The notes beneath the pieces were generated by a model. It did no database searches and was not told the origin of the DNA. It saw only the letters and a list, made by a program, of their open reading frames with translations. Positions 13,983-22,131 of a DNA stretch of 22,870 nucleotides are shown here, piece by piece. Position 1 is the stretch's first letter; each line of letters opens with the position of its first letter. The DNA comes from Bacteroidales bacterium (GTDB lineage: Bacteria; Bacteroidota; Bacteroidia; Bacteroidales; Marinilabiliaceae), in assembly GCA_004552385.1 (NCBI GenBank), contig SFOL01000022.1, positions 1 through 22,870 on the forward strand, in the 5' to 3' direction. The translations under genes were made by a program, and so were the position numbers.

Positions 13983-16900
13983 ATGAGTGAAGTTCTTTTA
14001 GAGGCACTAATGCAATTATTCGCCTTGTTGACCGACGTGAAGCACGTGTCGCTGTCGACGGGGCGCGAAAAGGTGGGCGAATACCTTTCCCGCCAGTTCA
14101 ACGCGGAGTACGTGCGGAAATTCCTCTCTCGCTACGACTTCTATGTGGCCAAATTCCACAGCAAAGCGGAGACCGACGACGAGAACGCCCGCGACGCTCA
14201 GACCACAGAGAACATCCGCAGGATGAGAGTGGTTTGCGACGACGTGAACATGGAGATAGGTCTTGACGAGAAGATACTGCTCCTCTCCGCCATGCTCAAC
14301 TACATAGTCAAGCCTGAGATAGGGGTGGACGAGGAGAGGTTCGTAGACGGTCTGGCCGACATGCTTCGCATACCGCCCGAGGATTACTGGAACCTGAAGA
14401 GCTTCACACTGGAGATACCCGCCAACGTGGTTGACAAGAGCCGCCTGCTGATAATAAACGGCAAGCCGGAGAAGGTGCACCCGGACATTAAGCACATATA
14501 CATCAGCAAATTCGGTGTGTGCGTGTGGGTCCTCCACATAAAATCGACAAACACATTCGTCTTCAGATACAACGGCGAGAGAAACCTGTACCTGAGCGGG
14601 CACAGGCTCGACCCCGGGAAGGTTTACCCTATGTCGCCGGGCTGCGTCTTGAACACGAGCCACGTGCGCCCTGTGTATTACGGCCACATAGCCGAGAAAT
14701 TCATAACCCGCCCTGAGACGGGCAGGATACTGTACCGGGCGGTGGACATAGAATACCGCTTCACCGACGGCTGTATCGGCGTACACCCGTTCAGCTTCCT
14801 GGGCAAGAGCGGTCAGCTCGTGGGCATAATGGGAGGTTCGGGCTCAGGCAAGAGCACGCTGATGAACCTGCTCTGCGGCAAGTATAAGCCGAGCGAGGGG
14901 CGGATAACCATAAACGGGTACGACCTGCTGAGCGACCACAAGGAGCTGGAGGGCGTGATAGGCTACGTGCCGCAGGACGACATGCTGAACGAGGAACTGA
15001 CCGTGTATGAGAACCTATGGTTCAACGCCCGGCTGCTGTTCAGCAACAAGTCGTCCCAGGAGAAGCGTCAGATGGTGGAGAAGGCCCTGCTGGACTTCGA
15101 CCTGACGGAGGCTCGCAACCTCAAGGTCGGCAACCCGCTGAACAAAGTGCTGAGCGGCGGTCAGCGTAAGAGGCTGAACATAGCCCTCGAGCTGATGCGA
15201 GAGCCATCGGTGCTGTTCGTCGACGAACCCACGTCGGGCCTTTCGAGCTCGGACTCGGAGAAAGTAATGTCCCTGCTGAAGAGGCAGGTGCTGAAAGGCA
15301 AGCTGGTGATAATAAACATCCACCAGCCGAGCAGCGACATGTATAAGCTCCTGGACAAGCTACTGGTCATAGACCAAGGCGGCTACATTGTCTACAACGG
15401 CAACCCGATGAACGCCATAGTGTACTTCAAGAAGAAGGCTCACTATGTGAACCCCGAGGAGCGCGAGTGCTACCTGTGCGGCAACGTCAAGACCGAGCAG
15501 CCGCTCCGGATAATAGAGGCGCGCATGGTGGATCCGTCGGGCAAGCTGATAAGGAAACGCAAAGTGGCGCCCAAGGAGTGGTATCAGCAATATTGCGAGG
15601 AGTTCGAGGCGAGCTTCGACTGGAAGAGCAAGAAGACCGCGATAAAAGAGAAGTTGCCCGACAACCTGTATTGCATACCGAGCAGGCGCAGCCAGTTCAC
15701 CACATTCGTGCTCCGCGACGCCCTTAAGAAGCTGAAGGACGCTCAGTATATGCTCCTCAACATAACGGAAGTGCCGATCCTGGCCCTCTTTTTGGCCCTG
15801 GCCACGCACTACGTGAGCGAGAGTGGCGTGTACACGCTGTCGGCCAACTCGAACCTGCCGACCTACCTGTTCATGTGCGTGGTGGTCGCCATCTTCGTCG
15901 GTCTGAACACGTCGGCCGAGGAGATGATAAAAGACCGCAAGTTGCTGATGCGCGAGCAGTTCTTGAACCTGAGCCGGACGTCATACCTCTCGGCCAAGAT
16001 AGTGAACCTGTTCACGATGTCGTTCATCCAGACGCTGATGCTTGTGGGCATAGGTCACAGCATCATGGGCATAAGCGCCGACCTGTGGCCGGCTCACATC
16101 GGTGTGTTGTTCAGCACCTTCGCCTTTGCCATAATATTTGGTCTGAACATAAGCAGCGGGCTGAAGACGGCGGTGTCGATATACATATCCATCCCGCTCG
16201 TGCTCGTCCCGCAGCTCGTCTTCAGCGGCACGATGGTGGACTTCGAGCGTCTCCACCCCATGCTCGGCAACCGCGAATACACCCCTGTGATAGGCGACGC
16301 GATGGTGTCGCGTTGGGCCTACGAGGCATTGGCGGTAGACCAGTACACGCGGAACCCTTACGAGCGCCATTTCTTCGACAACGAAGTGTCGAGGAGCCAA
16401 GCGTCATACATAGCCGCCTCATGGCTGCCCGAGATAGAGAACCTGAACCGCACGGGCGGAGGCGACCGTGAGACCCTGGACCTGATAAACGCGGAGTTGC
16501 GGAGGGTGCAGGCCGCAATGCGCACCCCCCTGCCGGACAGTCTGGCCCAAGCAGGCACGGGAGTGACGGCCTCGGACAAAAGACTGACGGCAAATGCCAT
16601 CGACTGGCTGAAAGAGCGCGCGCAGGCCCAGTTCCGTATGGCAACAGCGACAAGCGACAGCATAGCCGAGGCCATGATGAGGGAGCTCGGCTCGGCAGAC
16701 GCAATGGCCCGACTAAAACGAGAGTCGACCAACGAGGCCCTGAGCCGCCTGGCGCAGGGCAAAGACAAATTCGAACAGATTGCCGTGTACCCGGACAAGA
16801 TGGTGCGCAAGCGCCAGCCTATATACGAGATGCCCGAGAACAGGCACGGCCGGGCGCACCTCTACTCCCCCATGAAGAGAGTGGGCGACACAATGATACC

Positions 16901-17051
16901 CACAGTGTTGTTCAACTGCCTGGTAATATGGGCGTTCGTGGGAATATGCTACGTGACGCTCTACTTTGACCTGCTGAGGCGCTTCTTTGACAAACTGGAG
17001 AACAATAAGAAACGCAAGATCAAAGAACAGTTGGAGAAGCTGAGGCTCTGA
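13983..17051 (+). CDS. ABCG-like ABC half-transporter with N-terminal TerB-like region
   Basis: This 1022-aa protein fuses an ATPase to an ABC-2-type permease; the substrate is unknown. Residues 1-160 are helical, and the stretch around 85-130 (DEKILLLSAMLNYI...FVDGLADML) resembles TerB-like domains (tentative). Residues about 165-240 are beta-rich (YLSGHRLDPGKVYPMSPG) and may be an FHA-like fold (tentative). The nucleotide-binding domain has Walker A GGSGSGKST at 284-292, signature LSGGQ at 390-394, Walker B VLFVDEP with D414-E415, and H447 in NIHQPSSD. Its order (NBD then TMD) and HQPS motif are ABCG/White-like. A C496-x-x-C499 pair follows. About six membrane helices are seen (about 595-613, 628-646, 680-700, 706-722, 731-750, 974-995). 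A soluble insert of about 220 residues lies between the last two, and the tail is basic. It should homodimerise. dapD follows by 42 nt. Confidence 0.9.
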   Translation: MSEVLLEALMQLFALLTDVKHVSLSTGREKVGEYLSRQFNAEYVRKFLSRYDFYVAKFHSKAETDDENARDAQTTENIRRMRVVCDDVNMEIGLDEKILLLSAMLNYIVKPEIGVDEERFVDGLADMLRIPPEDYWNLKSFTLEIPANVVDKSRLLIINGKPEKVHPDIKHIYISKFGVCVWVLHIKSTNTFVFRYNGERNLYLSGHRLDPGKVYPMSPGCVLNTSHVRPVYYGHIAEKFITRPETGRILYRAVDIEYRFTDGCIGVHPFSFLGKSGQLVGIMGGSGSGKSTLMNLLCGKYKPSEGRITINGYDLLSDHKELEGVIGYVPQDDMLNEELTVYENLWFNARLLFSNKSSQEKRQMVEKALLDFDLTEARNLKVGNPLNKVLSGGQRKRLNIALELMREPSVLFVDEPTSGLSSSDSEKVMSLLKRQVLKGKLVIINIHQPSSDMYKLLDKLLVIDQGGYIVYNGNPMNAIVYFKKKAHYVNPEERECYLCGNVKTEQPLRIIEARMVDPSGKLIRKRKVAPKEWYQQYCEEFEASFDWKSKKTAIKEKLPDNLYCIPSRRSQFTTFVLRDALKKLKDAQYMLLNITEVPILALFLALATHYVSESGVYTLSANSNLPTYLFMCVVVAIFVGLNTSAEEMIKDRKLLMREQFLNLSRTSYLSAKIVNLFTMSFIQTLMLVGIGHSIMGISADLWPAHIGVLFSTFAFAIIFGLNISSGLKTAVSIYISIPLVLVPQLVFSGTMVDFERLHPMLGNREYTPVIGDAMVSRWAYEALAVDQYTRNPYERHFFDNEVSRSQASYIAASWLPEIENLNRTGGGDRETLDLINAELRRVQAAMRTPLPDSLAQAGTGVTASDKRLTANAIDWLKERAQAQFRMATATSDSIAEAMMRELGSADAMARLKRESTNEALSRLAQGKDKFEQIAVYPDKMVRKRQPIYEMPENRHGRAHLYSPMKRVGDTMIPTVLFNCLVIWAFVGICYVTLYFDLLRRFFDKLENNKKRKIKEQLEKLRL

Positions 17052-17093
17052 CGCCCTCCCCCAAAAAACATGACCTAACCTAAAAAATAAGAA

Positions 17094-17915
17094 ATGGAAG
17101 AACTAAAAGAGCTGGCGGAAGCCGCATGGGCGGACCGCACCCTCCTGCAGAAGGACGAGGTCCGCAAAGGCATAGACCAGATCGTGGCATTATTAGACAA
17201 GGGCGAGTTGCGCTGCGCCACCCCCGACGCGAACGGCGAGAACTGGATCGTGAACGAGTGGGTGAAAAAAGCCATTATACTCTACTTTCCCATCCACGAG
17301 ATGGAGACAATAGAGTGCAACCCGTTCGAGTGGCACGACAAGGTGCCATTGAAGCACGGATACGCCGAGATGGGCGTCAGAGCCGTCCCTCACGCCGTGG
17401 CGAGATACGGCAGCCACATAGAGAAAGGCGTCGTAATGATGCCCTCGTTCGTGAACATAGGCGCCTACGTCGGCAGTGGCACCATGGTTGACACGTGGGC
17501 CACCGTCGGCAGCTGCGCTCAGATAGGCCGCGGCGTCCACCTGAGCGGCGGTGTCGGCGTGGGCGGCGTGCTGGAGCCCGTACAGGCCGCGCCAGTGATA
17601 ATAGAGGACCATGCGTTCATAGGCTCGCGATGCATAATAGTTGAGGGATGCCACATAGGCCGCGAGGCCGTGCTCGCCGCCGGGTGCGTGCTAACCGGCT
17701 CAACAAAGATAATAGACGTGACCGGCTCAGAGCCCGTCATAACCAAAGGCTACGTGCCGCCTCGCTCGGTGGTCATCCCCGGCTCATACATGAAAAAATT
17801 CCCCGCCGGCGAATTCGCCACGGCCGCCACACTGATAATAGGCCGCCGCAAAGAGTCAACCGACAAAAAGACCTCGCTGAACGAGTGCCTCCGCGACTAC
17901 AACCTTGGCGCATAG
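17094..17915 (+). CDS. dapD: 2,3,4,5-tetrahydropyridine-2,6-dicarboxylate N-succinyltransferase
   Basis: DapD transfers succinyl from succinyl-CoA to tetrahydrodipicolinate in the succinylase branch of lysine and meso-DAP synthesis; DAP is used in the peptidoglycan peptide. The 273-aa product is close to E. coli DapD (274 aa). It has a helical N-domain (1-100), then a left-handed beta-helix of hexapeptide repeats (about 100-235: GVVMMPSFVNIGAYVGSG, TWATVGSCAQIGRG, HLSGGVGVGGVLEP), and the C-terminal PGSYMKKFPAGEF / TSLNECLRDYN region. Its presence indicates the succinylase rather than the DapL aminotransferase route. It starts 42 nt after the ABC gene without an obvious promoter, so it may be co-transcribed. 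Confidence 0.96.
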   Translation: MEELKELAEAAWADRTLLQKDEVRKGIDQIVALLDKGELRCATPDANGENWIVNEWVKKAIILYFPIHEMETIECNPFEWHDKVPLKHGYAEMGVRAVPHAVARYGSHIEKGVVMMPSFVNIGAYVGSGTMVDTWATVGSCAQIGRGVHLSGGVGVGGVLEPVQAAPVIIEDHAFIGSRCIIVEGCHIGREAVLAAGCVLTGSTKIIDVTGSEPVITKGYVPPRSVVIPGSYMKKFPAGEFATAATLIIGRRKESTDKKTSLNECLRDYNLGA

Positions 17916-17957
17916 CCAAGACGGCGAGGAGGCAAGCTTCGGCAAGAAGACGGACGA

Positions 17958-18000
17958 GAGCCGGCGGCTGCAAAAAGCCATGGCGGCCACCGGCTCTTTA
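17958..18000 (+). terminator. probable terminator after dapD
   Basis: GAGCCGG (17958-17964) pairs with CCGGCTC (17990-17996), with an inner GGCT...AGCC stem, and is followed by TTTA. It lies about 40 nt after the dapD stop and before the YrdC gene at 18042. The stem is interrupted, so the call is moderate. Confidence 0.5.
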
Positions 18001-18041
18001 AGGCAACGCAAAGATAAATAGTAAGAAGTATAATACGACTG

Positions 18042-18620
18042 ATGGGAAAAACGGATTACGAAGAAGACCTGCGCCAAGCCGTCGAGACACTACGCAAAGG
18101 CGGCCTGATACTCTACCCCACCGACACCGTGTGGGGCATAGGGTGCGACGCTACGAATGCCGAGGCCGTGGCGAAAGTGTTCGCCTTGAAGCAGCGTGCG
18201 GAGGCCAAGAGCATGCTGGTCCTCGTAGACTCGGCAACACGCGCGCAGAGGTACGTAAAAGACATACCGGACGTGGCGTATGACATGTTCGAGATGGCCG
18301 ACAAGCCCCTGACCCTCATATTGGACAACGCCCGCGGCCTGGCCGACGGCCTTGTGGCGGAGGACGGCTCGGTGGGGATACGCGTGACGAACGAGAAGTT
18401 CAGCCACGACCTGTGCTACCGGTTCATGAAAGCGGTGGTCTCGACCTCAGCCAACATAAGCGGCCACCCGGCCGCCGCGATATATCCCGAAATAGAGCAG
18501 GAGATAATAGACGGCGTGGACTACGTGGTGCGCTACCGCCGCGACGACACGAAAAAGGCGAAACCGAGCAGCATAGTGAAGCTAAAGGCCAACGGCGAAG
18601 TGACTGTGATAAGGCCATAG
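18042..18620 (+). CDS. tsaC: L-threonylcarbamoyladenylate synthase (YrdC/Sua5 family)
   Basis: The enzyme makes threonylcarbamoyl-AMP from threonine, bicarbonate and ATP, the first step of the t6A37 modification of tRNAs that read ANN codons. The 192-aa product is the single-domain TsaC form without the Sua5 C-terminal domain. It has the family motifs LYPTDTVWGIGCDA (about 24-37), the K50-x-R52 pair in ALKQR, KSMLVLV, KPLTLIL (about 88-94), GSVGIRV and the S134-T-S-A-N138 block. This fits the universal YrdC fold with its basic nucleotide pocket. It follows a terminator-like hairpin and precedes the thioesterase by 21 nt, so the two may share a transcript. The neighbouring genes rely heavily on ATA codons, which t6A-modified tRNA-Ile must read (context only). 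Confidence 0.93.
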   Translation: MGKTDYEEDLRQAVETLRKGGLILYPTDTVWGIGCDATNAEAVAKVFALKQRAEAKSMLVLVDSATRAQRYVKDIPDVAYDMFEMADKPLTLILDNARGLADGLVAEDGSVGIRVTNEKFSHDLCYRFMKAVVSTSANISGHPAAAIYPEIEQEIIDGVDYVVRYRRDDTKKAKPSSIVKLKANGEVTVIRP

Positions 18621-18641
18621 GAGCAGCCGCCGGACGAAAAA

Positions 18642-19100
18642 ATGCCACAAATGAAAAAGGAGTACCCCATAGACCTGATGACCTACCCATTCAAGGTGAA
18701 AGCCGACATCCAGCTTCGCTTCAACGACTTGGACGGCTACGGTCACGCCAACAATGGCGCCATGCAGGCGTTTTTCGACATTGGCAGGGCGGCCTATCTG
18801 AGGCGATGCTGCGGCGACGACTTTTACAAAGGAGACTCCACGATGCTTGTGGTGTCATACACCACGGACTTCTGCCAACAGGTTCACTTCGAGGACCACA
18901 TAGAGGTGCGCGTGGCCGTCCACAGGATAGGCTACAAGAGCATAGGCATGATAATGGCCATAGTGGACAAAGACAACGGCTCGATAAAAGCCGTTACCGA
19001 CTCGGTCATGTCAGGCTTCAGCAAGCGCACGCAAGGCAGCATACCCATACTGGAGCGCTGGCGGAAAAAAATAGAAGAGATAGAGGAGCGGACTTTTTAG
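18642..19100 (+). CDS. acyl-CoA thioesterase, 4-hydroxybenzoyl-CoA thioesterase-like hot-dog fold
   Basis: The product is a probable cytoplasmic acyl-CoA thioesterase of unknown substrate. The 152-aa protein has a single hot-dog domain. The active-site helix start RFNDLDGYGHANN (26-38) matches the family's R-x-x-D-x-D-x-x-G-H-x-N-N pattern with D29, D31 and H35. FFDIGRAAYLRR and the VVSYTTDFCQQVHFEDHIEV strands follow. Length is typical of YbgC/FadM-like enzymes. A second ATG at codon 4 (18651) is an equally good start. It is flanked by tsaC upstream and the isoprenyl synthase downstream (88 nt, with its own promoter). Confidence 0.85.
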   Translation: MPQMKKEYPIDLMTYPFKVKADIQLRFNDLDGYGHANNGAMQAFFDIGRAAYLRRCCGDDFYKGDSTMLVVSYTTDFCQQVHFEDHIEVRVAVHRIGYKSIGMIMAIVDKDNGSIKAVTDSVMSGFSKRTQGSIPILERWRKKIEEIEERTF

Positions 19101-19162
19101 GGTACATTTGTGAAGTAAAAGCAAAACGTCCCCCAAGGTTATGTATATTTCAACTCTTTTAT

Positions 19163-19170
19163 TATCTTTG
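19163..19170 (+). promoter_or_regulatory. -7 box of the probable isoprenyl-synthase/atpDC promoter
   Basis: TATCTTTG is a perfect TAnnTTTG box 18 nt before the ATG at 19189. The -33 region is weak (TTAT about 20 nt upstream). A second TAnnTTTG match, TACATTTG, occurs at 19103-19110, right at the thioesterase stop. Because no promoter is seen in the 35 nt before atpD, this may also drive atpD-atpC. Confidence 0.5.
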
Positions 19171-19188
19171 GTAGGATAAGACGACACG

Positions 19189-20163
19189 ATGCTAACGACT
19201 GACAACATATACGCGGACGTGGACAAGTGGCTGTCGGAGATTGACTACGGCCAAGCCCCGAAGAACCTCTACGACCCCATAAGATACTCAATGTCACTGG
19301 GCGGGAAACGAATGCGCCCAGTGCTCTGCCTCTCGACATGCGCACTGTTCAAAGACGACTATGAGCAGGCCAAGTGGGCGGCCATGGCCATAGAGGTGTT
19401 CCACAACTTCACACTCCTCCACGACGACGTGATGGACAAGGCGTGCATCCGCCGCGGCAAACCGACGGTAGTGGCAAAATATGGCCTGAACACCGCCATA
19501 TTGAGCGGAGACGCCATGCTGATAGAGGCGTACAGGCTACTCCAGCTGACCGACTCCCCCTCATTCTCTCTCATTGTCGACACGTTCAACAAGACGGCGC
19601 GCGAGGTGTGCGAGGGTCAGCAGCTTGACATGGACTTCGAGACCCGCAACGACGTGACGGCCGAGGAGTATCTTGAAATGATACGCCTGAAGACCGCAGT
19701 CTTGCTGGCAGGGGCCATAAAAATAGGCGCGCTGGTCGGCGGAGCGGCGGCCCAAGAGACCCAGGCCTTGTATGACTACGGCATCTTGATTGGCTTGGCA
19801 TTCCAGCTGCAAGACGACCTCCTGGACAGCTTTGGCGACCCCGCCACGTTCGGCAAGGCCATAGGCGGAGACATAATGGAGAACAAGAAGACCTACATGC
19901 TCATAAGCGCCCTCTCCAAAGCGGACAGCAGCCAAAGACGCGAAATGCAGAACTGGATGAGCAACCCCGACCCGGTGCGCGAGGAGAAAGTGGAAGCGAT
20001 GCGCAGGTTGTTCGAGGCCACCGGAGCCAGGGCCGCCACAGAGGACAAGGTGAAAGAGCTCTATGACGAGGCGATGTCGAAACTCCGCGAGATGGAAATC
20101 CCTGCTGAAGGCAAACGTTACTTCATAGACTACGCTGACAAGCTGTTCAAAAGGAACAAATAA
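19189..20163 (+). CDS. short-chain all-trans isoprenyl diphosphate synthase (FPP/GGPP type)
   Basis: The enzyme condenses isopentenyl diphosphate with allylic diphosphates, supplying precursors for quinones and for undecaprenyl carriers of the cell wall. The 324-aa product has the substrate motif GGKRMRP (38-44), the first aspartate-rich motif D79-D-V-M-D83 followed by RRGKPT, the GQQLDMDFE region (about 143-151), and the second motif D209-D-L-L-D213 in FQLQDDLLDSFGD. The fifth residue before the first motif is the aromatic F74. In related enzymes a bulky residue there limits product length, so FPP or GGPP is likelier than a long chain (inference). The first motif lacks the two-residue insertion of E. 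coli IspA. atpD starts 35 nt after it. Confidence 0.9.
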   Translation: MLTTDNIYADVDKWLSEIDYGQAPKNLYDPIRYSMSLGGKRMRPVLCLSTCALFKDDYEQAKWAAMAIEVFHNFTLLHDDVMDKACIRRGKPTVVAKYGLNTAILSGDAMLIEAYRLLQLTDSPSFSLIVDTFNKTAREVCEGQQLDMDFETRNDVTAEEYLEMIRLKTAVLLAGAIKIGALVGGAAAQETQALYDYGILIGLAFQLQDDLLDSFGDPATFGKAIGGDIMENKKTYMLISALSKADSSQRREMQNWMSNPDPVREEKVEAMRRLFEATGARAATEDKVKELYDEAMSKLREMEIPAEGKRYFIDYADKLFKRNK

Positions 20164-20198
20164 GCAAAGCAAGAATATAAAAAGTAGCAAATCATAAT

Positions 20199-21704
20199 AT
20201 GGCAAAAACAGGCAAGATTATTCAGATAGTTGGTCCTGTTGTGGATGTCGCATTCGACACAACAGAGGGCGAGCTGCCAGAGATATACGACGCTCTGGAG
20301 ATAACGCGCGACAACGGCGCCAAGCTTGTAATAGAGTGTGAGCAGCACATCGGCGAGAACACCGTAAGGTGCATCGCCATGGAGTCCACTGACGGCCTGA
20401 AGCGCGGCATGGACGTTGTCAACACCGGCGCCCCGATCATGATGCCCAAGGGCGACAACGCCCGCGGCCGCCTGCTGAACGTGATAGGCGAGTCGATTGA
20501 CGGCATGCCGAACCCGACGAAGGACGGCGGAAGCCCCATACATAAGCCAGCCCCATCATATGAGGAGCTGACGACCGAGGCCGAGGTCCTGTTTACCGGC
20601 ATCAAGGTCATTGACCTTATCGAGCCATACGCCAAGGGCGGCAAAATCGGCCTTTTCGGCGGCGCGGGTGTAGGCAAGACGGTGCTCATCCAGGAGCTCA
20701 TAAACAACATCGCCAAGGGCCACAACGGCCTCTCGGTCTTTGCCGGCGTCGGCGAGCGCACCCGCGAGGGCAACGACCTGCTCCGCGAGATGATAGAGAG
20801 CGGCATCGTGAACTACGGCAAGGAGTTCAAGGAGAGCATGGAGAAAGGCGAGTGGGACCTGTCCAAGGTTGACCATGAGGAATTGGCCAAGTCGCAGTGC
20901 ACCATGGTGTTCGGCCAGATGAACGAGCCGCCAGGAGCACGTGCGCGCGTGGCCCTCTCAGGCCTCACGGTGGCAGAGAGCCTTCGTGACGGCGACGGCA
21001 AGGGCGCCGGGCGCGACATCCTGCTTTTCATTGACAACATATTCCGCTTCACCCAGGCCGGCTCTGAGGTGTCCGCCCTCCTGGGCCGTATGCCGTCGGC
21101 CGTAGGCTATCAGCCCACCCTGGCGTCAGAGATGGGTGCTCTTCAGGAGCGAATCACGTCGACGAAGCACGGATCAATCACCTCCGTACAGGCAGTTTAC
21201 GTGCCGGCCGACGACCTTACCGACCCCGCACCGGCCACAACCTTCGCCCACCTCGACGCGAAGACCGTCTTGAGCCGTAAAATAGCCGAGCTCGGCATCT
21301 ACCCTGCTGTCGATCCGCTTGACTCAACCTCGCGAATCCTCTCGCCGGAAGTGGTCGGCAAGGCTCACTACGAGTGCGCAGAGCGCGTCAAGCAGCTCCT
21401 CCAGCACTACAACGAGCTGCAGGACATCATCTCGATCCTCGGCATGGAGGAGTTGTCGGAGGAAGACAAGCTCGTTGTGGCCCGCGCTCGCCGCGTGCAG
21501 CGTTTCCTCTCCCAGCCGTTCTTCGTAGCGGAGCAATTCACCGGTCTGCAGGGAGCATACGTGTCAATAGAGGACACCATAAAGGGCTTCAACATGATCA
21601 TGGACGGCGAGCTTGACAAATATCCCGAGGCGGCGTTCCACCTCGTGGGCACAATAGAGCAAGCCATAGAGAAAGGCGAGCGCCTCTTGAAAGAGCAGGC
21701 GTAG
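20199..21704 (+). CDS. atpD: F1Fo ATP synthase beta subunit
   Basis: The beta subunit carries the catalytic sites of F1. The 501-aa product has the N-terminal beta-barrel (1-80), Walker A GGAGVGKT at 154-161, and the catalytic glutamate E186 in GERTRE. The Walker B region DILLFIDNIFRFTQAG and the C-terminal helical domain with MEELSEED, its version of the DELSEED lever, are also present. It is longer than E. coli beta (460 aa), partly owing to a charged segment around 207-233 (KEFKESMEKGEWDLSKVDHEE), an insertion common in Bacteroidetes. It is in a separate two-gene cluster with atpC, on the opposite strand from the other atp genes. Codon use is more mixed than in its neighbours, as expected for a highly expressed gene. 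Confidence 0.98.
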   Translation: MAKTGKIIQIVGPVVDVAFDTTEGELPEIYDALEITRDNGAKLVIECEQHIGENTVRCIAMESTDGLKRGMDVVNTGAPIMMPKGDNARGRLLNVIGESIDGMPNPTKDGGSPIHKPAPSYEELTTEAEVLFTGIKVIDLIEPYAKGGKIGLFGGAGVGKTVLIQELINNIAKGHNGLSVFAGVGERTREGNDLLREMIESGIVNYGKEFKESMEKGEWDLSKVDHEELAKSQCTMVFGQMNEPPGARARVALSGLTVAESLRDGDGKGAGRDILLFIDNIFRFTQAGSEVSALLGRMPSAVGYQPTLASEMGALQERITSTKHGSITSVQAVYVPADDLTDPAPATTFAHLDAKTVLSRKIAELGIYPAVDPLDSTSRILSPEVVGKAHYECAERVKQLLQHYNELQDIISILGMEELSEEDKLVVARARRVQRFLSQPFFVAEQFTGLQGAYVSIEDTIKGFNMIMDGELDKYPEAAFHLVGTIEQAIEKGERLLKEQA

Positions 21705-21733
21705 CCCCCCGTCGTAACAAATGAGGATGTAGC

Positions 21734-21985
21734 ATGGAAACGCCACTAAACCTGGAAATCGTCTCACCGGAGAAAGTAGTCTTCAGCGGCGACGTGGAGC
21801 TTGTCGAGATGCCTGGCAAGCGGGGTCGTTTCGCCATCTTGCGAAACCACGCCCCGATAATAGCCACACTTGCGGCAGGTCAGATAAGGGTGAAGCCAGT
21901 GGGCAAGCCCGAAGAGGCATTCGACTGCCAAGCCGGCTATGTGGAATGCTCAAACAACAAGGTGTCTATTCTGCTCAACGCATAA
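21734..21985 (+). CDS. atpC: F1Fo ATP synthase epsilon subunit, short form
   Basis: Epsilon links gamma to the c-ring at the base of the rotor. The 83-aa product holds only the N-terminal beta-sandwich (LEIVSPEKVVFSGDVELVEMPGKRGRFAIL ... CSNNKVSILLNA, read across 7-83). The C-terminal helical hairpin of about 50 residues that inhibits ATP hydrolysis in many bacteria is absent. The stop at 21983-21985 is followed by a terminator rather than a shifted continuation, so the short form is genuine. Short epsilons are known in Bacteroidetes and Chlorobi. It follows atpD by 29 nt. Confidence 0.95.
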   Translation: METPLNLEIVSPEKVVFSGDVELVEMPGKRGRFAILRNHAPIIATLAAGQIRVKPVGKPEEAFDCQAGYVECSNNKVSILLNA

Positions 21986-22010
21986 GCGTGCGTAAGAAAG
22001 CATAGCGCAA

Positions 22011-22066
22011 AAAGGCCGCGCCCCGCAACCATCCAAAAACGGAATGGCGGCGGGGCGCGGCGCTTT
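22011..22066 (+). terminator. terminator after atpDC
   Basis: A perfect 12-bp stem GCCGCGCCCCGC (22015-22026) / GCGGGGCGCGGC (22050-22061) is extended inward by CCATCC/GGAATGG with a bulge and outward by AAA/TTT. The loop is AAAAAC. It begins about 30 nt after the atpC stop. The downstream T-run is short (CTTTAC). The A-run on the left would give a T-run on the minus strand, so it could work in both directions. Confidence 0.7.
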
Positions 22067-22131
22067 ACAAGAGGCGGAGAAGAACAGACCGTGGAAGAAA
22101 AGAATCAAGAGAATTGCATACTTTTGCCAAA

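Noticed and set aside
14016..14786. 256-aa open frame on the minus strand inside the ABC gene
   Set aside because: Antisense to a clearly coding region, with the His/Val/Tyr-rich composition of a shadow frame.
18029..18034. TATAAT just before tsaC as a sigma70 -10 box
   Set aside because: It is only 7 nt before the start codon with no -35, and this phylum uses TAnnTTTG rather than TATAAT.
5914..19114. 11-bp repeat ACATTTGTGAA at 5914-5924 and 19104-19114
   Set aside because: In about 23 kb, dozens of 11-mers are expected to recur by chance; the two sites share no further flanking sequence.
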